Below, piece by piece: positions 46,201-57,552 of a stretch of 64,000 nt of DNA; the stretch's first letter is position 1, and each line of letters starts with the position of its first letter. The notes beneath the pieces are model-generated. The model saw nothing but the letters and a program-made list of their open reading frames with translations, made no database searches and was not told the DNA's origin. Location of the stretch: the NCBI GenBank assembly GCA_905250075.1, contig CAJNOP010000013.1, forward strand, positions 2,648,188 to 2,712,187, read 5' to 3'. Source of the stretch: Rotaria sp. Silwood1 (lineage: Eukaryota; Rotifera; Eurotatoria; Philodinida; Philodinidae). Both the position numbers and the translations under genes were made by a program.

Positions 46201-49200
46201 GGCTTCTGTACCAACAATAAAAACAGAAGCTAATACTAATGATGATAATACATCAACTGAACAAACAACAAATACAACTGGTACCACAAATAAATTACGT
46301 AGCGATATTTTTCTTCGAGTAAGCAAAATACATTGAAATTTTAAATCTAATTTAAATATTAGTATATAAACTAAGATTATATATCAGATATCCAACGAAA
46401 GTATTTGTAGTTTTCCAGGTAAAACTAAAAGTATAATTACTCATCAAATATACTTGGTATTTACATTTGTACTTTGACAATAAGTGCTTAGAGTATATAC
46501 TTATATTTGTACTTGAAATAAAAAAACATTTGGTACTGATACTTGTACCTTGGAGAAAATACTTGGTACTTATGTCATATGAATCATAATAATTGTAACA
46601 TCTAGTATTTTGCAAATGTCTCAACATAAATAAATTCTAGTCTTGCCTTTTTCTAGAAGATGCGTTGTGAAATTCTTCAGAAGATAGAAGAGCTCCAACC
46701 ATAGGAATATGATTAGTTAGTAATTTATCAATTAAGTGAGCTCTTGATTAAAGATTTTCAAAAATGATATTCTGGAACTATTTTCCTTTCAATAAAGTTT
46801 TTTAATAGAACTAATCTATAGAAAATAAAAACGTTTCTGTTCCAATCTACACAATGATGACATTCCTAGTTTGTTGCATTCGAGAGTTATATGACTTTTC
46901 CTATGATTAAATTCAAAATTCTCCAAGACTAATCGTAGTATATCTGAAACTCTACAATTAGTCTGCCTGTAATGAAGGAGTCGACATTTCAGAAACATTG
47001 AGATGATAGAGTACGATCATGTCGAACTTAATCATCATTCGATTCAGTATGATGAATTATTCTTGTGTTTCCGAATAATCACAGATCAGTTGGCTGGAAT
47101 CGAGCATGTCAGAAAAAGTCTTATAACTATTGCACGGAAGAAACTAGAAATATCGGCCTTGTGTAGATTGAAAGGGAAATATCTTTAGAAGAATGTTTTC
47201 GAAAATTTCTATCAATAATTCACTTGATTAGTCAATTGCTGACTAATCTTATATCTAGGGTTTGAGATTTACAGTTTTGAATGGTGAAAACTGCAACTCA
47301 CTACGTTCTTCCTATCAAAAGTTATTCTAAAAACAGTAAAGCGAATAAATAATAGATTGATGCTATGTATCAATCGTCCTTCATGAGTTCAAACTTAATC
47401 TGTTGATTGATAAGCTATCAATTTTTCCTTTCATTCGATATAGGAAATTAGCATATGAATTAATCTCAAATAGTAATCAAAATTTGATCAACCTTCATGT
47501 GATGTGACAAAACTAGAAGGCTAATATAGATTTTTTTTGTTCAGATAAGAATATTTTGGTATTAATAAGAGATTTGATTCGAGAGAGTATGACGAAAGTC
47601 CTTTCATAGATAAATTGCTTTTGAATCGAGATTATTTAGATCTAAATAAAATATGAATCCACTAAAAGGAGTTCGTAACTCTTATCTTATTACTGTGGAG
47701 ATTATTGCACTTTTCTGGTATTTCTTATAATGAATGCTGTTGTTAAAGAAAAAACTGATTATTAAATTTTTACTCGAAAATTTGTTATTGGTTTTAGGTC
47801 TTTTGATTTTATTCTATTCTGAAAAAAAGGAACATCAAATCTGCTATTGTATATAAACCGATGTAAAACTATTTGCAGAGTATTCGTCGCTCATTTAGAT
47901 CTACATAATTTTTGATTCAAAAGTGATTTATCAAATGAAATTCATGAAAAAGTAATTTTGTGATTCAGACTATTTTCTTCAGTCAGTTGTCTATTCTAAT
48001 CAAATATTTTCTAAAAATGGTCATGATAATAGACATTGAAAAGACTACTTCGCATTAGAGTCATAATAGATTGAAGTCTTTTATCATTGACTAAGTAAAA
48101 ACATTTGAAGCTTCATTTGTCAACGAAGTGATGTATATTAAAGCTTTTAGAAAGCTTTTTTTTGAAATCCAAGAAGAAAAAAATGGTTTTGTTTCTTTCT
48201 AAATCCGATGCATGAAAGTGATTCAATCTCGAATTACTTTTTGAGATCAAGGGAATACTAAGATCTGTTTATATTAAATACATCAGTCGAAAACAGAAGA
48301 TTAAATGTAAGTACATTTTACCTATTAGTATAACTATTGTGCATCAATGAGAAGTTCAAGATTTGTTGTATTTTTTTTTTGTCCGGAACTCAATTTTCTT
48401 TTTGATCAATATCAAAAAATGGTTAGTTCCACTCATAATTAAATATATTTCAGTAAACATAATATAAATCTAAATGAGAATGTCAAGGTCATAGTATTTT
48501 GAAAGATAATTCTATTCGTTTATTCATTCATTTGTATACAATTTATTTGTCTAGACATTACTCAATGATGAAGTACGTCCACAAAAAGTTGTTGTTGAAA
48601 CTCCATTTGTTTATAATTCTCGACATAAAACAAATCAACGTACATCAAGTGTTACAAATCAAATGCTTGGAAGTAATGTTAAAACACTTGTTAATAATGG
48701 ACGTTCAGCATTAAAAAGTCAATTATCATTACAAATAAATAATTTACCAGATACAACTATATGGGATCAAAAATCAAAGAAAAAAACACGACAACATGCA
48801 CATAGTTTTGGTAGTCGAAATACTGTTATGACAACAACAACAACAACACAACCAAGAAAACCTGGACGACCAAAACGAGATGTATTTATATAATTGAAAT
48901 TTAGATTTTTGTTTTGTTAATTGTAATATTTATTGTTTTGTTTTCTTTCTTTTCTATTTTAGCCATCAGAATATCTTTTAGCAAATCCTCAATCGACATT
49001 ATCGGATAATTCACTTGATTCATTATATGATTCATCTTCAAATATTGAACAATCATCGCCAATTGCACTTCGTCGTACAACACGACAATTAGCAGCATTA
49101 AATGCAAATACAACAAATTTAAAACGTCCTATTGATAATGATGATCAAATACAAAATCCAAGAAAATATCCTAAATTACTAACACAAGTCATTAAAGATG

Positions 49201-50589
49201 GTGTTAAAATTGAATGTCAAGATCATTCAATCATTTCACCATCAGCAGCTATTGCTGCTACACGTCCACTTAATCAAGTAAATTATTCGTTACAAGAAAA
49301 TTTTCATTTGTCACTTATAAGTTTCGATCTATTGAATTCATTCATAGAAACTAATGAATAAATTACTAATTCTGATAAGTTTTTTTGTTTTTTTATGAAC
49401 GATGATTGAAAGAAAATATTGAAGTGCAAGGTTAGAAATTTAGATCCTCGTCTAAGCCGGTAATAGTCGTTATTTATAAACGGTCACAACATTTCATTCG
49501 AATCTATAAAGTATTTCTTTATTGCTTTTCTAAAGAACAATAGATGAATAAATGTGTCCTGAAACAGATAGAGAAAAACAAACTCCTTTTGACTAACAAC
49601 AATAGCAGGCACATCGTGTTTCACATTTCGGTCTCGTAGGAATTGCGTTCATAGATTTTTTATACAGACTCATTATTCATACAGATGTGAAAGAAACATT
49701 TTTCATGTCTAATTGGGGGAGGGGGTCATTTTAAGCTTGATTTTACTCCAATTATTTTCTATTCTATATACTAAAAACTTTATTAGAACTAACAGCCAGT
49801 GCAAAAGCATTCCACCGGCCATTTTGAAATAGTTTCCTATAAACAAAAAAAAAAAAATAATAATAGAAACTTGCAACTTCTTGTTACAACTTTTCATCTA
49901 GGCGAGATCTTAATAATAGGTATAGGTGATTTTGAATGAGAATTAACAATACTACCATCAGAGCTAGGCAATTATGAACTTTTTAGAGTATGATTACTCT
50001 AACAATTGAATAAATTCTAAATCAAAATCACATATGTTTTTCAACATCTTCTTAAAGAACTCATTTGATTGATCAGTCACTAACCGATCAGATTTCCTGT
50101 TACATAAATAGCTGAGAATCTTGTCTTTTGAATAATGAAAACTGCAGGTCTATATATTGTTTCTGTCAAAAACTATTCAATTAACAGCCAGGTCCATTGC
50201 TTTATAAAAAAAAAACGACAATAGATCAAGAAAATCTTTATCTTAAATCGTGCATATGTCAAAAGTTTGTAGTCACTTTTATTAATTTGTATTTTCTTTT
50301 GTCTATTTAGTCACCTCAAACAGCAATTAAAACTGAACCCGATATATTTGATCGTAATTATCTATTAGATAAAACTCCATCACCATTATTAAGACGATCA
50401 ATAAATAATTCCATATCAGCCAATTCTCAATCAACATTATTACGTTCATTAATTCGTTCACCACAAACTCCATCATTAACAACGAAAAAAGATGCACCAT
50501 TATATGATCTTTTACAAAATCTTGATTCAAATGATTCATCTATATTTACAACTATTAATTCAACTTCAACACCACCACCAATAACAATA

Positions 50590-50623
<34 letters not shown>

Positions 50624-50785
50624 CTAGTACTAATAATTCAATTGATCCTCTTGAACAATATCTAACTCCAGCATCATCACAATCAACATCAACAACTAAA
50701 AATTCATCATCTAAAGATGATTATCTTGCTGCTTTATTAAGCTCGGATCCTCAACAACCAAATGAAATATCATTTATTCCAATAA

Positions 50786-50822
<37 letters not shown>

Positions 50823-52127
50823 GCAGCAACAACAAACACCAATGTTAACACGATCAGCATCAACATCGAGTGATAGTGGTCGTATAGCAGCCATTGTTAA
50901 TGATCTATTTAGTTCAGCAACAAATGTAGCAACATCAAATAATTCTAATGATGATTTCTTATCTTTATTAGATAGTAAAGATTTTCTCGAGGTAAATAAA
51001 TAACAAAAAAAAAATTTGTTTTTCTAAAATAAAATTCTGTTTTTCTTTATTTTAGTGTTTAAATGATCCAACAACAATTGATTCAATACTTTCTCAAAAT
51101 TCTACAAATGTTATAGAAACATCATTTTCATCACCAACATCTAAACGTAGTGAAAAAGATGAAAAAGCTATTAGTGAAATATATAAAACACTTGTTACTT
51201 CATTTAATCCCGGTAAAAACTTATTTTTATTCTTGTATAAATATATATTTATAGTAGTAGATTTAATTTTTATATTTTTAATAAAAAAAAAAACAAAAAA
51301 TTAATTTTCATTTCAATATACATCAGAAATATGTAGCTATGACATCATTTTAATAGAAATATTAATATTCATAAGACAAAAAAGATTAAATTTGAAATGA
51401 AAAAAAAAAAGAACTTAGATTTGAATGCAAAAATCATTCGAATAGATTGTTTCAAATTGAAAACGATTGTAATTATATAATCTTCTCTTGTTTAGGTCCG
51501 CCTTCACTCGATCTATCTGTTGATAATAGTCCTTTCAGTAACTTATTATTTTGTGTTTTTTCTTTCAAATAACCTTCTCATTTTTCATTCTTAAGGCTCT
51601 ATCACCGGTGACTTTTTATTAGCTGAAAATTCTCCTATGTCAATACCACCAAATCGAACAGTTAATGCTGATCCATCTATGACAATGTACCGACAACAGC
51701 CAACAACATATTCATATCCAACTCATCAACAACAGCAACAATCATCCACAAATGTAAAAGTTTTTTTTTTCTTTGATTGAAATATTTTTTTAATTTTAAA
51801 ATTTTAGACCTCTCAATATTCTGACTGTCTTTCAATGGATATGATTGATACGAATAGTTTTCCACCAAATAAATCCTTATCACCAATTAATAATTCTTAT
51901 CCAGTACCACCACAATCAACAACAAACACAACAACACATATGGAAGCTAATTCAATGATGATGTATCCTCAACAAACACCATCACATATTCAACATCATC
52001 AAGCACAAAATCAAATGTCTAATTTATTTTATCGTCAAACACCTCAACCTCCACAACAAACAATGTATAATAACTTTATTCAACCACCACCAGGAAATCA
52101 ATTGGCTTCTGGTTATTATTCAATGCC

Positions 52128-52168
<41 letters not shown>

Positions 52169-55100
52169 CACCACAACAACGAATACCAACATCTAATCAT
52201 CCATCACAATTAAATAAACGACAACCATTAATTCATCAACAACGAACATCCCACCAAAATAATTCACCACTTCAATTACACATGTCGATGAATGTTACTT
52301 TGCCACATGTAAAATAAACGAAAAAAAAAATATTTTTTTTTGTTACAATAAAATATCGATTGTTTTTAGATGACACCAAATCAACAACAATCACAGCAGA
52401 CACAGCAACAGCAACATCGACGTATGTTCTTTGAAAAATCTATTAGTTCGAAAAAAAAACAACATATTTTCTTTTATAGCTATGATGAATACATACAACG
52501 ATTTAATGATGCCTAATGGTAATGGTTCAACATTACAGCAAGATTTTCATCGACTTTCACCATCATTATTAAATAATAACCCACTTGATCTTCCATATAA
52601 TCATGATATTTTTATGTCACCATCACCATCAGGGCCACCACCCCCACAACAATTAACACAAAATCGTCATATGACTGTAATGCAAACACAGCAACAACCA
52701 TCTGTTCCTCCTCCTCCTCCTCCTTCACAAGCCACTATCCATCAGGTAAAATTCTAAAATAAAAATTATTCTTAAAAAAGAAATTTTCTAATTTTAAATA
52801 TTCTTTCAATTTCAAAAATCCCTTTAAAACTATCATAATGACGCTGTTGAGTCCAACAATTTTGAACTTATCTTCTTAGCGATTAACCTATATCAATGGG
52901 AAAATGTCATTAGGAATATCAGAATACGGTTCGACTGGATTGGAAAAAGCTTAATAAATAGAATCAAGGTCTGCGTCCAAAAATTTTCGACTCGACATGT
53001 TCTACAATTCATTCTATCTCTGTATGATGTCTAACAAGGGCGCTTTAATATTTTTTTTTCTGTCCTTCTATCCAAGGCACGCTTAAGTATATGTAAACTT
53101 GACATATTTTTGTGAACGATATCTTGATGATTCTATTCAAAAGAAAATGTACAAAGAACATTCGAGTACACTTGACAAACAAACGTAAATATTTTACTTT
53201 CGTTTCTCTTTAAATTAAATGTCAAAATAAGAAAAATACTACGAGAGATTGAACTAACATTTTTTTGTAAGTACTTTAATTGAATAAAAGTATATCGTTT
53301 TTTTAATTGTCTCTTGAATAGTGAAAAAAAAAAACTAACGTTATGATTTTAGTGAAATGATGAACATTTATTGATATTAAGAAGAATTGAAAAGGATGCT
53401 TAAGTTATTTGTTGATGATTTTTATATGTTGGAATTTGAATTTTGATTAATATGCATAGAAAAAAATTTCTAAAGATGAAACGTTTTCAATTAAATAATC
53501 GCTTTCTTAATAAAAACTAAGGAATTATGGTTTATCGATCATGCTAATTTCGAATATGACTATGAAAATTATCTTAGATCTTTCTACGTTGGTTTTCTAG
53601 AGTAATAAATATTGTGCTGATATTGATTTCTATCTTCTCAGATTATACAACATATCAAAGTATCTTTAAATCAATAAACTTTTATATTCTCTGAAAAAGT
53701 GTGTTTTAAGTAAAATAATATCAATCTCAAGGTCTTCACATTGAAATATTAATATGTATCTATTGTATGACTTCAAACGGTTGTATTGTCCGCAAAAAAA
53801 ATGATGTCAGACAGAAAAAGTTATTGTTGCTTATGCAACTCAATAAAAAAAAAAAAACATTTTTAACGAAATGTTTCTTTGTCTATAAATGAAATATATA
53901 AAGGCCTAAAGGAATTTTTCATGGTCATATCTAGTATTAGACGATGGATAATGGAGGAAAAAAAAACTGAATGATAATATGAAAAGATTTCCATGAAAGC
54001 TCACATATACTCATGAAGAAATATTTCTAACTGAAACACTTTACTTTTTTTTTTCATAAGTAGGACTCTCTAAGATTAGAAAAAGTCATAAAGAATTTGT
54101 TCTCTTAGCGTTTGATAACTATTCTACTTTAATTTTGATCTGAAATTCTACCAATAAATAGCTTCTATAGCTGTTAGAATGCTTAATGCACGATCATATT
54201 TCTGAAGAACGAAGTATTCGTTTTAGATGAAACTTTTAAAACATTCTAAGAGCCTTGAAGTCTATTTATTAACAAAACCTTCAGTAAAACAGTCATAGCT
54301 CCATATGGAACGAATCTTTTAATGCTTTTTCTATTCATAAAGAGTCCTATTAATAGAAAAAAAATATGAAATTAAACAAAGAGGTTTCAATTCGGAATGC
54401 AACTGCGTCAGTTTGATTGGACTTTGAAAGCAATTTATGAAAGTCATGAATGAAATAACACATTAATTTCGAACTTAATTTCATGGCTTCCAAAACCTTG
54501 AAAATAGAAAAAAAAACAAATATTATCATTCGACAGAAAATGTTCATATAATTATATCTCAAATCATGACATTCAACATCAATTTTTTTTTCTTGCGCTA
54601 TCATCAATATCTAAACAAGTGAACTTAATTTTTTCTATTACATGTCTTGATAAAAACGAAGGTCAATACTTTAGGGCTATTTGCTATTTCTCGATATCAA
54701 TCATTTTAATTGTCTCAATAAATTAGCAAAACGAATAAAAAAAGAAGTTCGAGTCTTACCTTTCACTACATCATTTTATGAATATTGTCATTGAATCTAT
54801 AAAAAAATAAATAAATAAATGTATGCTTTTTATATCTTTTTAGTTAGAATTTTTTTAAAAGACGTCCTTGATAAAAACAAAAGTGACTAATGTCATATTT
54901 TTTATCAGTACAGGAAAAAAAAACTATTATCTGATGTAAAATTATAGTAATAGCAATTTTCAATGAATATATTTATCGAACGTTGCATTCTTACCTTTAA
55001 TTGATCTAAGCAATTGAAAGATATAAGTAAATTTAAGTGATGCGAATCGAATCCAGTTCGATTTTTGAGTGTAGGACGGAAGAAAAGAAATGGAACATAA

Positions 55101-57552
55101 AAACCCATTATATTGAAGAGAATATTATGTTTTTGTTTGTCAATCTTGAAAAAAAAAGAGAAAAAAATATATGTCGTACGTACCTGTTGTAATTTAAAGG
55201 CAAAAACTAGGTCGACATGTAAGAGAAAGTAACAAAAAATACAAAATATGTCGTGTTTATGACGTTGCTAATATTTAGTTTTGATAACAACAAAATGGAT
55301 ACTACTCAAACTGATTTCTGTCTCAAAAAAAAAATGCTTTCTACAGATGTCTTTTGGATTTTTTTTCTTTTTTCAATCACCTGACATGTCAACATGGACT
55401 AACGAAAAATCATCGCATATTTATGTCGTTTATAAAACAGATATACTCATAGATGATTAATGAGAGTTAGTGAACGTGCTTATTCTCTTTTTTTTTTTTC
55501 ATTTCTATAGAATATAGATTGCTGAAAATAGATTCCAAGGACTTTTCTCGCTATGATCAAAGTTCGCTTTCTTTTTATCTGATTTAGTCGAGTGCATGTG
55601 ACTTGACATTAGATAAGTAACAAAGAGAAAAAAAAGAATTTTAAATACATACCTACTAAATAAATGAAAAGGAATGCATATATTATATATACACTTATAT
55701 GCATATGTTCTATCATGTTTTATTTGAATCATGACCTTACTTGTATTTCTGTAAAACTCAAGGCAAAAAGAAAATATGTGATGAAGGTCACTGCCATTGA
55801 TCACAAGGTTATTTCATCACAATCGTTAGAGAAAAGCTAACTCTTACTGTGATGTACCGATCGAAGTGATCTAATTTAATATAATATGCATGTATGCAAA
55901 AAAACGAAGAAGAGAGAGAGAGTGTGTGAGAGAAAGAAAGAAAGAAAGAAAGAAAAAGATTCTTATTTCTTTTTTTTTCTTTTCTTTTCTCTTATGTCTC
56001 TGTTCAAGGTTTTATAGAAAGCAATGTTTCCCGTCATCTTGATAATCTCAAGGTCTTGTTACTTATTCGCACGAACTAAATTCTTCTAATAAATATCCTT
56101 GCTATCTCCTTCGTCTCTCAAAGATGAAATCTTATGTAAATTTGATTGATGCAAAAAAAAAATAGCTGCAAGAATTGTTATATGATTCCTGGTCTGTAAC
56201 GGCGGAAGTGATGATTACATAATTATGAATGTTGATCGTATGTTCAATATTAATTCATCATAGTACATACATACATGTATATAATATATTCTCAAGAGAG
56301 AACGAGAAAATGAATGAATGAATGAAGAAGAGAAGAGGTCAAGGTGGTCGTTTGAACGAGAGCAAGAATTGAGGTTAATCAATTGCTCACATAATGTTTG
56401 CTTGCTACTATATTGACATCATGATAGATATCAAATAAAAAGAATCTAGGATATAGGTTAGTTAATATCCTTGAATTTCTATAGGTCACTCATCAATTTG
56501 CTAAAAGATATTTGTGATCGATTCAATCTGATAGAATAAAAGTTCATTCTTTTCTTCTTTCTTCTTCATTTTTTTTTCTTTGGTCTAATGATTGTATATA
56601 TGACCAAGATTGAGTAATATATATATATATATACATAGTGATTGACATAGAATGTGAATTGAGTACAAACTCCAATGCTTATTCACTAGCGGATGTCTCC
56701 AACTTGCTGTTTTCTCTTTCTCATTTATACTTTTGAGTTCAAGGCAACATTTCTTTTTTTTTCTCCTTTGGTTCACATTGGACAAGAAAACCTTGACACC
56801 ATCGAAATACGAACCTAAGTTAGCAGAAACGAGAGAGAGAGAGGAAGAGGGAGAGAAAAAAAAGATGATAATAGAGTGTTTCCATTGATTTCTTTTTCTT
56901 TTTTTTAGCCATATTCTAATATGAGTGTGGCTCTACCGACGACCATGCAACAAAATTCACATAGTATGTTTAACTAGTTTATTGATGTATATACATATAT
57001 ACATATGTTTTATCGATGATTATTATCTAGATTCAAACAATCTCATGAATCCATCAATACCAAATTTAACACCTGCTGAATGTCGTCAATCCGAAGAATT
57101 GAATAATCAAATGATGAGTTGTTTAAGGTAAATAAAATTTATTGAGGTTATGTGAAATCGATGTTGACTTTTTTGTTTTTTGATAGTTTTCCAGCAAGTA
57201 GATCTACAAGTGAATTTGTACGTAAACAATTACAAAATACAATTCATGGACGACAAAAACCAGCCGGTGGAAAAGATATGTCAGGAATAACAGCACAGAA
57301 AAGTATGTTTAATAAAATAAAAAATTTTGAAATAAACAACTTAATTTATTTATTTTTTGTTCAGTGATCAATTCGCCAAGTCTTGATTCGAGTAAGTTTA
57401 GAAAAAAAAAAAAATTTTCTTTTTAAATTTAACAAAATAATAATTCACTTTGTTTAGATCAAAAAGGGGCTTATTTTCGAAATAAATTATCATCTCAATT
57501 GTCTTCTCCATCCTTACAAGCAGCTATAAGATCACAACAACAACAACAATAA
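40216..57552 (+). CDS. NCOA: p160/SRC-family nuclear receptor coactivator (NCOA/taiman-like)
   Basis: Transcriptional coactivator that binds ligand-bound nuclear receptors or bHLH-PAS factors and recruits acetyltransferases. Exons: 40216-40428, 41146-41235, 41310-41397, 41466-41751, 41807-41910, 43092-43239, 45034-45398, 45481-45549, 45612-46318, 48555-48881, 48963-49277, 50311-50991, 51056-51212, 51496-51537, 51596-51753, 51808-52308, 52370-52421, 52480-52745, 56909-56963, 57031-57127, 57187-57302, 57365-57391 and 57458-57552; 1652 residues, one frame. PAS-A: DALGPLLFEALDGFFFTINH, residues about 64-125. The block SAVYRFCLHDNKYAFVNTHS in exon 6 matches the second PAS region. LXXLL boxes lie at about 536 (LRQLL), 689 (LRTLL), 968 (LYDLL) and 1043 (LAALL). 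IKTE sequences fit SUMO sites. An AT-hook-like RKPGRPKR lies at about 791-798. Poly-Q and poly-N tracts follow. No bHLH was found: an in-frame TAA precedes the start. Confidence 0.9.
40609..40631 (+). repeat. (GT)n microsatellite in coactivator intron 1
   Basis: Alternating TGTGTG over about 22 bases inside the first intron of the coactivator gene, next to A and T homopolymers. The overlapping small frames in this intron contain such runs and are not genes. Confidence 0.7.
46430..46590. repeat. degenerate TACTTGGTACTT repeat in coactivator intron 9
   Basis: Six or more variants of TACTTG(G/T)TACTT occur irregularly over about 160 bases. It looks like an old short-period tandem repeat. No coding or regulatory meaning is evident. 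Confidence 0.5.
46843..47170. mobile_element. foldback element in coactivator intron 9
   Basis: The left arm 46843-46910 starts CAATCTACACAA and the right arm 47105-47170 ends with its reverse complement. The arms stay alignable for about 68 bases (CTAGTTT-TT, AGTTATA-GACTTTT). The interior is about 195 bases with no coding content. It looks like a MITE with long terminal repeats that inserted in the 2.2-kb intron. Confidence 0.55.
47270..47375. repeat. dispersed repeat family, copy B
   Basis: Contains GAATGGTGAAAACTGCAACT followed by TTCCTATCAAAAGTTATTC. The same order of blocks occurs near 39150-39235, 50115-50270 and 60870-61010, so this is one copy of a dispersed, decayed repeat. It lies in intron 9 of the coactivator gene. 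Confidence 0.55.
50115..50270. repeat. dispersed repeat family, copy C
   Basis: Contains GAATAATGAAAACTGCAGGT, TTTCTGTCAAAAACTATTC and CATTGCTTTAT followed by AACGACAATAGAT. It shares the last block with copy D at 60940-60970, and the first two with copies A and B. It lies in intron 11 of the coactivator gene, just before exon 12. Confidence 0.55.
50585..50840 (+). repeat. AAT and CAA trinucleotide runs coding poly-N and poly-Q
   Basis: Within coactivator exon 12, AAT repeats at about 50588-50624 encode a run of Asn, and CAA/CAG repeats at about 50791-50832 encode a run of Gln. A second CAA run in exon 16 (about 52129-52168) encodes more Gln. Glutamine-rich tracts are usual in p160 coactivators. 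Such runs are prone to length variation. Confidence 0.85.
52746..56908 (+). other. 4.2-kb intron 18 of the coactivator gene
   Basis: The largest intron in the window. It contains a decayed relative of the 19.7-kb foldback element (about 53460-53720), a GA/GAAA simple repeat (55911-55958), (TA)n at about 56617-56632 and a GAGAGA run near 56831-56855. No exon of a nested gene could be supported on either strand. Confidence 0.5.

Noticed and set aside
45723..46326. Minus-strand frames of 73 and 93 codons
   Set aside because: Antisense shadows of coactivator exon 9; their Val/Leu/Met-rich content reflects the complement of Asn/Ser/Thr codons.
55020..55100. Possible tRNA B-box (CGAATCGAATCC)
   Set aside because: The surrounding sequence does not form acceptor or anticodon stems.
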